A stretch of 64,000 nucleotides of DNA, taken from positions 124,001 to 188,000 of the forward strand of contig RSEE01000040.1 of the NCBI GenBank assembly GCA_003971905.1, in the 5' to 3' direction. Below, piece by piece: positions 37,454-49,556 of the stretch. Both the position numbers and the translations under genes were made by a program. Source of the DNA: Moniliella sp. 'wahieum'. Lineage: Eukaryota > Basidiomycota > Moniliellomycetes > Moniliellales > Moniliellaceae. The first letter of the stretch is position 1. Every line of letters starts with the position of its first letter. Below the pieces are notes generated by a model. That model was not told where the DNA came from, ran no database searches, and saw nothing but the letters and a program-made list of their open reading frames with translations.

Positions 37454-39815
37454 ATGTACGCGTCCGCACCGCCGGCTCACCAACAGGCTGCCCCACCTGT
37501 TGCGCTGCCCAGCCAGCACCCACATGGCCATGCCAATCCTCACTCTTACGTTGTCGCCGGCGCCCCAAGCCGGCTCGCTTCCTGGCGCCCCCGACGCCAG
37601 TGCATACTATGGTGCAGCCCCCTACTTCCCGCGGGTGCCTATGCCTCACCCTCCGTTATCTACGCCTCCCCTTCCGTTCCTGGGCCACATCCGGCCTGGC
37701 GCCCCCCGTCGCTGCCCCGGTTGCTGCCCCCCCAAACGCGTCTTGGGTCGCCGCCGCTCACCCAGCTCCCGGTCTTCCTCCCGCCTACCTCCCCCTGATC
37801 CAAGTGCCTTTGGTCATCCCCCACCCCAACCCCCGCCTCCGCTTGCTGCGCCTTACGACTCCTCCGTCTTCTCCCCCGCTCTCCAAGCTGCTCCCCCCCT
37901 GGAACCCGTTTCGATGCCGGCCAAGCGTTATTTTCCCAAGGACGAAGATGGCGACGACGAGGATGACCGTCCTCTCGCCGAGTCGGTCCGAATGCATCCC
38001 TCTGCCTCGGCTTCGGCAGATATGACGGCTTCTACTCCAGCCACCTCTGTGCCTCGCCGTCGCCGTGTTACCGTTTCAAAACCTGATCCATCCATCCAAC
38101 CTAGCCCGCCAGGCCTATCTTCGACTGACGAGAACAAGGCCAATGGTACCACCGAACGCGAAGACGGCAAGAAGATGAGCCATGTGACCATGTTCCGCTG
38201 TACGGGCTATGGCGACTGCAACATGGTCTTTACCCGCAGTGAGCATCTGGCGCGTCACCAGCGGAAACACAACGGCGCTAAGCCTCTTCACCTGCCATTG
38301 CGGCAAATCATTTTCCCGCCTTGACAATTTACGCCAAATGCCGATACGGTGCACTCGGCAGAGCCACAAAGAATGAAGCAATGCTTTCGGAGCTTGCCAC
38401 TCTCCATGCCCAGCTGGCCGCTAAGGCCGCACAGGCCCAGTTGGCGGCCAATCAGGTAATTGGCCGCGCTCGCGCCCTCTCACGTCGGGAGCGGGACGTG
38501 GCAACCCAGGTCATGCGCGAAAGAAACGTCGGGTCATACCGCCTCCCATACAAAAACGTTCCTGTCGTTGCTCCTGGCACCCACACTATCCCTCCCGCAC
38601 CTCATTTCTGCTTCAGGAGACAGCCTGGGTACACCTGTCGCCCACGATGGCACTGCACCAGTGGCAGCGATCCCTTGGCTCCGCCTCGCTGGCTGCCTCG
38701 TCGTTACCGGGAGGCGGGTACGACCCAGCCACTTGGGTGGAATGGATTTCTCCTGGTTCGGCCGCCCTCCCTCGGCGACGGGACCACCTTTTCGACATGT
38801 GGCGGCTGGTTCTCGCTCCACTGACCCCTACACCCCCCGCAAATGGATTTGGGTCCTATGGTTACGGCGAGTACCGCCGGCCGCCGACATCCGAGTATCG
38901 CATGAATGTTGGCGCGCCCGACGAGTACCGGGTGAGTACCGGGCAGACCCGTATGCGCGGCCTCCTACCACATGGGGGCGGACTATCCCCGTCCCAGCAC
39001 CTCGGCCTCGGCCGTAATGGATGCACCAGTGGGAAATCTTCCCCGCGTCGGGGGCGGAATGGCGGAATTCCCGTCCGCCTACCGCTGCTGGCTTTGGATT
39101 GGCGCTTGCTCCGCCCGGCAGCAATGGCGTTTCTGGCCGCGACGCGGCCTCGTCAGCTCGCCCACTGAGTCAGGGCCGCGACCTCCCTGCACTTCCCTTC
39201 TCGCCCCCCGCCGGATCGGGCTGTCCCTACGGCGTCCAGCCGACCGGGCACACGAGGTGACCGCACCCAGCGCATGGGAACGTCCGGCACACGCGACTCT
39301 CCGCCGGGGGGCAAGTCGGATCGGCCGATTTTGCCTCCACTTTCGTCTATCAGCCGGCCCGGCACCGCGTCGGCAGCAGGTGCGGTAGGGATGGGGGGAC
39401 CTTCCCCCTCGTCCCGGCAGTCGGGACTTGTTCTCCCAATCTTCTTGGTCCTTCGGATCTCCGCCCTCCTTCGAATAATTCCCTCTTTTTCCGTGCTCCC
39501 TCGCGCGGAGGCGAAACAGAGGAGCGACCTTCGTCTCGTGCGCCTTTCGCGGTCTGGCGGTCGTTTGGCGGGTTGGGAATGGGATCGCTTACGGCAGTGC
39601 GCTCGCCTCCGTTGGGCATGACTGCTGCCTCTATCGGGATCTCATGGCCCTGGGAATGGGTATGGCCATCGTGTTTCTGCCACCTCCAGCCCCATCTTCA
39701 CGCCCTTGCCGATGAGGAGAATGACTCGCCATTCCGCTTTGCTCCGCCGCCGAAACCAGCCGACGACGACCGATGGACGTCTGCCACGGACCAGCGGACC
39801 TATGCACCTGCTTAA
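37454..39815 (+). CDS. C2H2 zinc-finger transcription factor, Usv1/Rgm1-like pair of fingers
   Basis: Start chosen at ATG 37454 ([20 protein letters not shown]). A long Pro/Ser-rich region leads to an acidic stretch ([14 protein letters not shown], ~37945). Two adjacent C2H2 fingers follow: [20 protein letters not shown] with [11 protein letters not shown], then [17 protein letters not shown] (38295-38335) and a VHSAEP-like end. The EHLARH and SRLDNLRQH words are typical of the Usv1/Rgm1 type of fungal stress and carbon regulators. After the fingers the conserved helix [20 protein letters not shown] appears. A Pro/Gly-rich tail ends [20 protein letters not shown] and stops at 39813-39815. One-base frame changes occur near 37560, 37730, 38285, 38335 and several times in the tail. 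Confidence 0.75.
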
Positions 39816-40799
39816 TTGTGATGTGTACCAGGGCTGGGTAGGTCGGCTACCCCTTCCTTCCCTCGGCCCTTTTCTTGGCCCGCGCGCCCAAACATTGTCT
39901 TACTCGCTCTGGCGTCGCGGACACCCCGCACGCTCTTGGGCCCTCGTGTCTCCCACACCAGACGGGCCGCAGGGCGATGTGCGGGCCTGCTGCCCTTGTC
40001 CCTTCCCCTTTACACCTTATCTGCCCACTTCTGGGTCTCTTTCTTCCCCTTTTTTTTCATCCCTCATCGATCATCCCGGCTGCCAGCTGTACTTTTGGGA
40101 GGGGACGGAAAAGCTGAGCCTTCGGCAGTGGACTTTCTTGTTGTGGGCTGATGAGTACGTTGTGTGGGTTGCTGGCGTAGATGTGCAAATACCTATGCGA
40201 AATGCGGTGCTCGTATGCCGCCTCCATTAGCGTTAGCGCTGGAGCCTGCTGGATCTAGCAGTGACTCGGACACAGCGGATTGATTCGTAGCATCAGATCG
40301 GGTAGGTTTTCGGGCAGAAGGAAGAGAAAGGTGATTGTCCAACGGGTAATGTTTACCCCGCAGATATGTGCCACACTCTCCGCGGCGAGCTATTCAATTC
40401 AGCACTGAGTGGCTGAGCGCTGATCTAATCGTTAATCATTAATCAGGAGCGGCAAAGATCATTGAGATTGTCATCGACCATCGATCATCCATCTGCCCCA
40501 TCTCAAGGCTTTGGGCGATTGGCTATCGATCGACGCACAACACTGGGCAACCTGGGGCCACACCTTGCATGCTCCTGTCCCGCACGCCATCGCCACTGCT
40601 ACATCCATTGCCATCGCCATCGCCGTCATCCAACCCATCGTCCGCCACGCATCCCACCTAGTAGGTGGTCGATTTCTTGGCGCTAATGGGAGCGGTGCTG
40701 TGTTAGCAGCGCTGCCAGTTGTGCTGACGGCGCAGCTCTTGGCGTTGCTGGCGCAGTTCTTGGTGCGGTCGGCCTGCGCCACAGCTTGCCACACCTTGG
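39816..40799. other. intergenic
   Basis: 3' flank of the zinc-finger gene followed by a word island CTGAGTGGCTGAGCGCTGAT (40405-40424) and ATCGACCATCGATCATCC (40474-40491). No supported gene, although an upstream exon of the next gene may lie in 40640-40800. Confidence 0.4.
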
Positions 40800-42338
40800 T
40801 TTGCCCTGTATTCCATCCTCTCGTACCACTCGGCTGCAGCTGCATCCCAGCGATGGGAGCAGAGCCTGGAGCAGCGGCTGAACACAGCGCTCGTCGGTGC
40901 GCCCGCCCTGGGATGGCGAACCTGGTTTGCCCGACGCGCCCCTCCCAATAAGGTGCCGCCCCTTGCTCCTCTTCCTCCGTTTACGGCAGAGGGCGGGACG
41001 GGGATTGAAGACCTCTCCTTCTTTCCCGCCGAAATTCAACTGCAGATTCTCTCCCACGTAGCCAGCCCGCTTCTGGGCCGCCAACCGGGCAAAGTGATGT
41101 GCTCTCTCGCGCCCACCTCCACCATTTCCAGCGCAAGGTCTATCGCTGTCTTTGTCTTCCTCGGCCGAGGCGGTGGAGCTGGTACGGCGAACGGTAGTGC
41201 TATACAACCCGGCGCTGGGGGAGCTGGTGCAGCGCGTCCAACTGCCTCCGTCGCTACTACCTCCGCGACGCGCCATGCACCACCCGTCTGGCCCGCAGGG
41301 TCCACGCCCACGTCCACCAATCCACCTGGCACGCCCTTTGGCCTACCTGGCGCCGGCTGCTTACCTTGCTGCTCCGCACCCTCTCTCACATCGATCTCCC
41401 GCCGCCGCCGCCATCACCACCGCCATCGCCCCCTCCCGCGCTCGACCACACCACCCTCGCGCGCCATGTAGAACAGATTCTGCTCGCCACTCGATGGGTG
41501 GAAGAACTGTGCCTTGATGGGCACAGTGCTCGGGCCTTGGCTGCTGCAGGCGTGTTTGCTCGTCTGGGCCAGTCGGCTACCCGCGGCCCCGCTCGCTCGT
41601 CACTGAGGTCGTCGCCCCGTCTGGCGGAGCGGGCTTTGGCACTGGCTTTGGCACCGGCTTCGATCTCGGTCCCGGACCTGCTCCCCTTGCTCCCCCCCCG
41701 CTCGCTCGACTGGGAATCCACCGACGCTGGCACCCTCCTCGCCCTCCCCCTCTTCCACAAAGTCCAGCACCTCCACCTCACCCTCCCGTCTCTCCGCCAT
41801 CCTTTGCCCACCGTCTCATCGCTGCCCTCCCCCACCTGCAGACTCTCACGCTGCACTGCTCCCGTCTCCTGCCCTTGCCCCACCCTCACCTTGGTTCTTC
41901 CTTCCCCTGTCCCATCCCAACTGACGATCGAACCCGCCTCTCCCCCACCCCGCCAAGTCCGCGACTGGCTCACCTCCCTCGCCCTCCTCCCGCGCACCTT
42001 GGACGACCCATCCTCCCCCCACCCCCGCCACCTGTACCACGCTGCACCACCTCACCCTTCTCGTCCCCGCCCCTCTCGCCTATCTTGGCTCCCACCTGGC
42101 CAACGTGCAGCCGGTGCTCCTCTCTGGCCTGAACCCGCGAAGCAAGAGACCACATCGGGGGATGGGCCACGTTCCCTGCGTTCCTACATTGCTCCTGCTT
42201 CTACTTTGGTTTCGAATGCTGCGTTGGCTCCCGCCTCGTCTGCCGTTGGCTCTGCTTCTGCTTTGAGTTCCACGTCTCGCCTGGCCCTAGCCCCCGCGCT
42301 TGCTCCTGCTCCTGTCCTGCTCCTGATCCTGCTCCTGC

Positions 42339-42400
<62 letters not shown>

Positions 42401-42482
42401 GCTCTTCCTCGGCATCGCGCCGGGTAAGCCCCGGATGCAGACTTGGCTACCAGACCGCTTAGCGCAAGTATGGGCATGCTAG
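40800..42482 (+). CDS. F-box-like protein, N terminus unresolved
   Basis: A frame with ALYSILSYHSAAAASQRWEQ (from ~40805) leads into PPLAPLPPFTAEG and then EDLSFFPAEIQLQILSHVAS (~41008-41065), which resembles an F-box (LPxEIxxxILSHV). F-box proteins recruit substrates to SCF ubiquitin ligases. Downstream, LVRRTVVLYNPALGELVQRV (~41180) and Leu/Pro-rich stretches in changing frames are compatible with a leucine-rich-repeat half. A CTCCTG array (42297-42400) encodes Ser/Cys, Pro/Ala or Leu runs depending on frame. The last frame gives KPRMQTWLPDRLAQVWAC and stops at 42480-42482. Function is inferred from a short motif only. Confidence 0.4.
42297..42400. repeat. (CTCCTG)n hexanucleotide array
   Basis: Imperfect, then perfect tandem copies of CTCCTG, strongest at 42342-42400, near the 3' end of the F-box-like locus. 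Its minus strand gives Glu-Gln repeats. Copy number may be misread. Confidence 0.9.
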
Positions 42483-43822
42483 ACTCCAATTCATCTAATT
42501 CGGTTGCAGTGGGTGGTGGATGGGGGGGGCAGTGCGGACATGGGCATCCACACTGCCCGTCCAGACAAGAAGCAACGTGCATTGGTATATGGAGGAAGGC
42601 GGAAACACTGGTAGGCGCAGTAAGGGGGAGTGGGGAGAAGAGTAGGGCAAGCCCCGCGCGCATCGGTATGGTAAGCAACCAAGGGAACGAGTCAGGTCGT
42701 TGCCACCTTATCAACAGACGCCGCACCGCGTCAAACTTGAGCCGTCTCGGCCCGGCAGGAAGGCGGCGGGTAGGGCTCTTGTTCCCCGAGCCCGAGCCAG
42801 CCCGAGCTGGCGATCAGTCCACCCTCTTCCTCTTCCAACGGCGCATCGCCAGGTGGGCACCTAAGGACCGTCGGGACAGGACAGGCGCCGAACGCTTGGT
42901 GAGCAAGCGCAGCGCTTCCCTCGACCTGCGCTGGGCCAATCGCGCGGACTGGTATCGTGCTCGTGCTCGGACACGCCGGGCGGGGTCACGTCCCAGCCGC
43001 GTACGCCCATTCGGCTCCACCAAGCCCGACACCAACGCCGCCCCCGCGGGAGTGGGTAGATGTTGTTGGTTGACATGACATGGCGCAGCGCACGGTCCCG
43101 TCGCTGCTCCTGGCCCAACGAAACGCGCGTACGCTGTACCGGCGACACGGGAGGCGATTCAGACCCCGGGCCCACCAGGGCAGGGACAGGAGCAGGAGCA
43201 GGAGCAGGAACGTACCAAGGTCCAAAGACGATCGTCGTTCAGGTCCCAGCGTGCCGGCTGCCGACGGCAGTGGACGGGCCAAGGCAAGGTAGACGAAGCG
43301 AGCGGCGTGCGCTCTCCTTCCCCCGCCTCCTCCTTAAACCCGTCCTCCTGGGCCGCTTCTCCGACTTGCCCGAACCTTTTCGCCCCGCAAGGGGCCACCG
43401 GAATACAATGGGGGTAGCACGTCACTGGCATACGCCACTGCCGCGCAACCCACCGGCCTTTCCTTCTTTCGTTGGTGGGTGATGGAAGAGGTAGATGAGG
43501 AAAAATCCAAGGGTGCCACTCTCGGTACCCGGGTTCCACTCCCTTCCTTCCTGCTTTAGGCGAGCGCTGAGCAGAGAGGAGGAGTGCCAGGGAGCTGGGT
43601 GGCGGGAGATCCCAATGCGCACCATTCCAGGAGAGGGGGAGGCGAAGAGAGACGGTGCTAGGGAGGCAGGAACAGGGGTAGAGGTAGGGGAAGGGGCAAT
43701 GGTAGGGGCAGACGCAGAAGCAACAGAAGAAGCGGTGGCTGTGCCCACTAAGCCTGCAGGAGAGAGGGCACAAAGGGAGCGGACAAGGTGACGCAAGACG
43801 ATTGGGACGCGGGCGCTCGCGG
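42483..43822. other. interval without a confident gene
   Basis: The minus strand has an Arg-rich frame (ARYQSARLAQRRSREALRLL, 42940-42880, ending 42814) that could be the end of a small basic protein beginning MSTNNIYPLPRG near 43078. The plus strand overlaps it with another basic frame. Neither shows a recognised domain. A GGAGCA triplet-like run lies at 43187-43208. Bases 43420-43800 are likely 3' flank of the ankyrin gene. Confidence 0.3.
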
Positions 43823-46110
43823 TCAAGCCTGGCCAAGAGCTGCCAATTGCTGAGCAAGGCTGAGGGTGGTGCCATCGTCCAGCTGGACGTCCATGTTGGG
43901 CGCTCGGCCTTCTGCTGCGCCCTGACCTCGCTCGAGGATGGCCGCGGCCTGAGCTGCTGCGGGCAGAGGGTTAGGTGGGACAAACATCGAGGTGTCTCCG
44001 CACCGATCCTGCACTTCCGTGCCTCATTTTGGGGCGGGGCGAGCGCGGCGTGGTGGTGCGGCTGTTGCTCGCGTGGGTGCTGGTGGTAGTACTGGTGGAA
44101 GGCATAGTACAGGTGCGGCCCCATCTTGAACGGACCTGAGGCCGGCAGGTGCTCGAAAGACCTGTCCTTGGCGAAGCGAAGTGCTGGGTCGGCTAGGTAC
44201 CGAGGTGACCCAAAGACGCGCCTTCAAGAAGCACGGGAGGGGAGGATATGTGGATGAAGACTGGGGGGAGAGAAAGGAAATTGGGCGCCAACTCTTCCCA
44301 TTCGTCCTTCGCACCCATGTCATTCGATGCCGTCATGGTCTCCTTCACAGTGGAAAAAAGACCGGAACAGAGCTGGGACGAAGTGGAGTTGCCACTGCCC
44401 GCTGGCAGGCGAATAGCAAATCCGTTTCCCCGCTGCCATGGCGTAGGTTCTCCTTGGGGTCTCGGAGGGGATGTCGAGGAACAGGCCCGGAGCTGCTGGC
44501 ACTGCCGCTGACGGACGATAAAGCCGCCGAAAGGGGGCGAGAAGAGGTTGGAGTAGGGCTGTCGGGAATGGTCGAGTCCTTGCCTGGCGCATCAGGTGTA
44601 TTCGATGTGACTGCCGCGCTGGCTATGCTCCGTTGCTGAGGTAAAGGCGGAGGCGTGTCCCGCCTCCACGATGCTCGTCGGTAATGATGGGAAGTGACGG
44701 GCGTCGGGGGCGGGACGAGCTAGTTGTGCGTATTTGGGGTTGTGGTCGGGGTGGGCTGGGAGCAGTCGGGACGGGTGGGAAAGAGTCGACCGCCGCTGGC
44801 CCCTGGCTTGTCTCTCCCACGGCCAAAAGAGCACTGTCGGGCAAGACCGGGAGGATGGCCAAGCGATGCCGATCGGTTTGGGGTCTGAAGGTGGCGCGAG
44901 GGGAAGAGGCAGTTGGGGTGGGGGCGGTGGGGACACTGGAGGAGGGCATGGAGGGTGAAGGCAGGGAGGGGAAGAGGACCGCAAGTTCGGTGGCGTGGGG
45001 CGTAGCAGGCAAGGCCAGGGCTCCGGTGGTGTGGTTGGAAGGATGCGAGCGCAGGCTGGCCAGCGAGGGCATCTTTGCCACGCGACAGAGCCCTGATCCG
45101 CCGGATGCACCCAATGGGGTAACCGTCGCCGATCCGCTGTTCCTGCGATGGCGCGACATCATGGAGGAGGCAGAAGAGGACACCACGTCCGGCAATGCGT
45201 TCAAACGAGCGGGCGGGCACCAAGCGGTAGCGGCGGGTGCTCGGCGAGGGAGGCCCACTGTCGGGGGGACTGCCATGAGTCGATACGAGCGAGGGCCGCC
45301 GCGAAGGGTCGGAAAAGTCGAACGGATCGCACAAGGAGAACGGATCGCTCAAGCCGCTGAACAAGACACAGAGCATGGCAGGGCTCGCTAGGGAGCGGGG
45401 GGTGGCGCCATTCTCGTCGGCGGCGGCGATGTTGGCGCCGGCCTGGACTAGCAAGTGTACGACGCCCGTGTGGCCGTTGGCAACGGCGAGGTGGAGCGGG
45501 GTCGCGCCGACGGGCACGGTGAGGGGCGAGAATGCAAGGGGGGATCAGCCGCAGCGGGGGACGAGGAGGTGGATGCCGAGCACGCCGACGGGGTGCGCAG
45601 GGGGGGGCGGGGCAGGCTGACGGTGGCACGGTGGGCGAGGAGGAGGGCGACAATGGACGCATATCCGGCGGCCGCAGCGGCATGGAGAGGTGCGAGCCCA
45701 TCGACGAGCGTGTCAGGGGAGCGGCCGGCAGCGAGCGCGGCGCGGACGGCAGGCTCGTCGCCGGCCAAGGCGGCGGAGACGAGCTGGCGCGGGTGGCCGA
45801 CGCTGCTCGGGGTGGGGCGCCGGCACCATGGGGGGGAGCAGGGATGGCGGGAGGGATGGCGGGGTGGCCGGGCGGAGGGGTGGAGGGGAGAGGCCGGGGG
45901 GGCGAGGAGGCGGCGGGGGTGCTGGCTGTGGCGGAGCAGGCGGAGCAGGGCGGCGGAGTATGTTTGTGCTGCGCTGCGCGCTGCAGGGTGCTGCAGGCTG
46001 CATCCAGGGTGTGTGCCTGGCAGCCTGCAGGATGGCCGGTGCTGGCTGGTGCTGGCTGGTGCTGGCTGGACTGGGATTGAATATTGGATGGTATTGCCGG
46101 CCTTGCGCAT
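43823..46110 (-). CDS. ankyrin-repeat protein
   Basis: At least two and a half ankyrin repeats are read on the minus strand: LVSAALAGDEPAVRAALAAG (~45800), DGLAPLHAAAAAGYASIVAL with LLAHRA (~45700-45630), and GATPLHLAVANGHTGVVHLL followed by VQAGANIAAADENGATPRSL (45510-45400). The fold serves protein-protein contacts, so no reaction can be given. A Ser/Pro-rich linker follows (RHRRNSGSATVTPLG; RRPSLPIITDEHRGG near 44670). The C terminus NMDVQLDDGTTLSLAQQLAA stops at 43823. The N terminus is uncertain; the in-frame ATG at 46110 (MRKAGNTIQYSI) is a candidate. Frame changes occur near 45590, 45290 and repeatedly in the linker. Confidence 0.65.
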
Positions 46111-47158
46111 TGCGCGTGCGCTGGCCAGGGTGCGGGCTGCGCGGGGGGGGGGCGGGGGCAGGCAGGGGCAGGCAGGGGCAGGGGCAGGGGCAGCGCTGGC
46201 GCTCGGCAGTGCTCTGCAGTGCCCCGGCACAGCCACAGCTGGAGCACTTGCTAGCGCGTGTCCGGAGGCGCTAGGGCCTAGGGCCTAGGGGCTCATGCAC
46301 TCACGCGCTTATGCGGGGCGAAACTGAACTTCAATCGTTCAACGTCGCTGTTCGAGAAATACGCCTGAATCTTATCTTGGCAAGCATCAGGCACGTACAC
46401 TTCTGTTCCATGTATATCCTCCACCAGTCCGTGACCCTTTGTTGTGCCACGGCCCAGGCTCAGATTTCCCAGGTATGGCCCACGTGTATAGTCCTGATCC
46501 TGGTTTAGGGCTACCAGCTACGTACCGGAAGGTGGTGCACGAGGAAAGCGTCGCAAAACACATTGTACGAAATGCCCTTCTGCGGCCGTAGTGTTGTGTG
46601 GGCAGGAGGCTCCTCATCACAAGGTTTTATTCTGCTCCTGCAACGCTCTCTCGCTGATTATTTTGCCCGACGGACTCTGTTATGTCGCTTTTGATGAGGG
46701 CATGTGCCCTCCTCCCGCATCGCCGTCCCTTCACTGGCAATGCCTCCCTCTCGCAGGCGAGTTGAAACCATCCCCTCTCGACACATGCTCGTGGAGCGAA
46801 AGGTAGATCAATTCCCACAGGAGCATGATCCATTTTCGGTCATAATCAATTAGGTCGACCCTCTCTTCAATTCCATATCGTCAGCATAGACTCTTTCTCG
46901 AAAGTGCCGCCTCGATGATCCTGGACAAACCCCTCATATGCAGGAAAGGAAGATATTCCCTGAATCTCATCGGCGAGCTGTGGCGACTATTGAAATGCGG
47001 AGGGAAGGAAAGGCCAAAGGAATGATGGATGGCTGGGCCCTGAGTACAGGCTAGTGGGGAGTCGGGGTACGTGGAAAAGGAGACATGATATGAGAAGAGA
47101 TGCGATGGGACGTGACAGAGTGGTAAGAGATGCTCGGGGAGAAGCAACACGAGCGTGG
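46111..47158. other. intergenic
   Basis: Three copies of GGTGCTGGCT (46036-46069) and a GGGGCAGGCA run (46147-46190) border or overlap the ankyrin gene start. A TTCAATCGTTCAACG word lies at 46330-46344, ~220 bp upstream of it. No other gene is supported. Confidence 0.4.
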
Positions 47159-49556
47159 TTAGAATGAACAGGAAGAGCGTAAGCGCACATACGCTTCGTA
47201 GCTGGAGTCGCGGTGATCCATTGCACCATCCATCTCGAGTGAGAGTGCGCTCAAGCGGATACGTAAGGAGGAGCAAGGGCGACGCCGACGCCGACGTGGC
47301 AGAAGCCATGAGAGGGAGTTACTGGGTGGATACCAAGGATCATCAAAATGGACGATGGACGCCCGCTTGTCTTGACGGGATTTCTCGGAGTCTTGGGCCC
47401 CTTCGGGCGTATCTGAGGAGTGCAGGGGCACACGAGGCTGGTTCGATCCAGGCGATCCAGGCGATCCAGGCGCGGGGGGGGGCGGAGGAATACGAGCGGC
47501 CTTGCATGAAGGGGTACCAGAGGAAAACGCAGCATGTTGTGGAGGTGGTGGCCCCTCGTTGTGGCCCGATCGTGCCGAGGAATAGTAGTCCCCACTCTGT
47601 GGGGTGCAAAGACCAGAGACGGGACGGCGTGTTCTGTAGTCCGGCGTGTTGGCTAGGGCCTCGGCAGGGAGTGAATTACGCGCAGTTGACAAGTGTCGGG
47701 GAGAAGTATACCCCATTAGGAAAGTGTGCCCCTGGGGGGCGCCTTTTCGGTTGGAGGGCCCGGTATCGCGGCGGGGGCCCAGCTAGTGTGTCGGTGGAGA
47801 GCGAGATGAGAGGGCTCCTTTGGCAAAGAATCAGTCCCGCCCCGGACTTGATAGGAAGCTCTTCCCTTGATAGAGCCCAGGTTCCCCAGAATCGACAGTA
47901 TCGTCCTCACCGTGGATGCTCGTCGAGATATCAGCACTGGCACGACGGCCCGAGTCTACGTCAACGCGAAACTCGCGATGGCGCTTGCGCCCAGCACAGC
48001 CCTTGACAAATCACATAACCAATGTTAGAGTCAAACGCAAGAAACAGAGCATGAACGAAAACGTACTTTGACGAGAATATGGCGGTTTAGTGCGTCTTTG
48101 CGGGTAAATGGCTTTTGGCACTCGGGGCAGGCAAACGGTTTGGTGCTCAAGTGGATTCGGCAGTGCCTTCGCAAGTCGTGGTTCCGGGCAAATGCAGCAC
48201 CACAGGAAGTACACTTGAACGGCCGTGGCGGCCCTGCAGTTGATGTGACTGGCTGAGCATGCGATGGCGGTCGAGGCGGGGGTGGGCCAGCTGGGGAGGG
48301 AATGGCTCCCGAGGGTAAATTTGGGTAACTGCTAGCCCATCCGAGGCGCTCATGTGGCGATGCGTAAATCTTGGATGAATCGGGAGGGTCGTGCATAAGA
48401 GAGCCAGGGTGAGGAGAAGGCAGGTACGACAAGGACTCCGCATGATGTTGTTGCGGAAACTGTGAGATATGCGGCTCGGACTCCTGCCATCGCATCAGAG
48501 CCCGGGGAGGAACGTCACCACCAGGCAAGGGTAGGCCAGCAGGGGAGACGCGAAGGGTTGGGTCGTGATCCCGGAAGCGGCGCGGATGAGAAGGGTAGGG
48601 AAAGTCCGCGGGGTGGTCATGATACGCAGAAGAATGCGGGAGAGTATGCCATCGATCTGGGGTCGGGCCTGAAAAAGATGAACGCGTGTAGCGATGCACC
48701 TGTGAGTCGCGACTGGCGGAGGCAGATTGGGGGGTGTAGGCGGGGGCGTAACCTGGGGCGTATGTCATGCGTCGTTGGGGACCAATTGAGGAGGGGACGG
48801 GGCCGTAGCGGGCACCTTCAGCATCATTACCCGTGTAAACGGGCGAAAGGGAAACATGAACGGCGGAAAAATGCCTAGGATGGGTGGGGGCGGACAGAGG
48901 AGGGAGACGCGGCAGAGAGTCGGACGGACCATCGTGGGCGGTACCGCTCGGCCGGGACGTAACGGAAGGCAAGGGGGTCAGGTATCCGGCAGGCACACCG
49001 GAGGCTCCAGAAATGCTGGTACGCGGACTTGGGTTGGACGTCACGTCGTCACGACGAGCAGGACGAGTGAGGGAAGAGGGACGCGAAGAGCGGTTTGGAG
49101 TGGAGGAGAATGTGTAGGTACCGAGTCCGCCAGAATGCCTCTCGATGCTACGCTCACGGGGGTGGGGAGTGCCATAATGTTCAGCAAAGCCAAATCCTTG
49201 AACCAGAGAAGGCAGACGACCGCGAGAAGCAGGAGCAGAGGGTGGATGTGTGTCGCGGAGGAGACGGCGAATGGTGTGTGGGTGTGTGTCTTTGGCTGAG
49301 GGGAGACGGGCCCAGGAGGAAGAGCGGTGGGAGAAGCGGGAGCGGCACCGGAAGCGGAAGCAGAAGTAGAAGCAGGGGGACGAGCTGGAGTTGCCGAGAT
49401 TGAGGTAGAGGTTGAGGTAGAACCGGAGCCGAAACCGGAGCCGAGACCGGGACCGGGCCCAGGATGGGAGCCAGAGTCAGGGCCTTCGCGTTTGGCGCCG
49501 TGCGAGAGGGAGGAGGGGCGCACAGGCGTGTCAGCGTCTTCGCTTGGCATCGACAT
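47159..49556 (-). CDS. C2H2 zinc-finger transcription factor, Swi5/Ace2-like fingers
   Basis: Start MSMPSEDADTPVRPSSLS at 49556. A Ser/Thr/Pro/Gly-rich N-terminal half leads to TSISGASGVPAGYLTPLPSV and to two C2H2 fingers at 48200-48070: FKCTSCGAAFARNHDLRRHC with RIHLSTKP, then FACPECQKPFTRKDALNRH. The RNHDLxRH ... KPF(A)CPxCxKxFxRxDAL pattern recalls the last fingers of Swi5/Ace2, which act in late-mitotic and daughter-specific transcription. An intron at 48066-48002 (GTACGT donor, CTAAC branch, CAAG acceptor) joins ILVK to GCAGRKRHREFRVDVDSG. The acidic/Ser tail (GEDDTVDSGEPGL) and a Pro-rich end continue in mixed frames to about 47159. Frame changes occur near 49190 and 47870. Confidence 0.75.

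Noticed and set aside
45455-46288. 277-codon plus-strand Gly/Arg/Ala-rich frame
   Set aside because: Antisense shadow of the GC-rich ankyrin gene; composition only, no motif.
47449-47475. GATCCAGGC triple repeat as a regulatory array
   Set aside because: It lies within the Pro/Ser-rich coding tail of the C2H2 gene and is explained by a short coding minisatellite.
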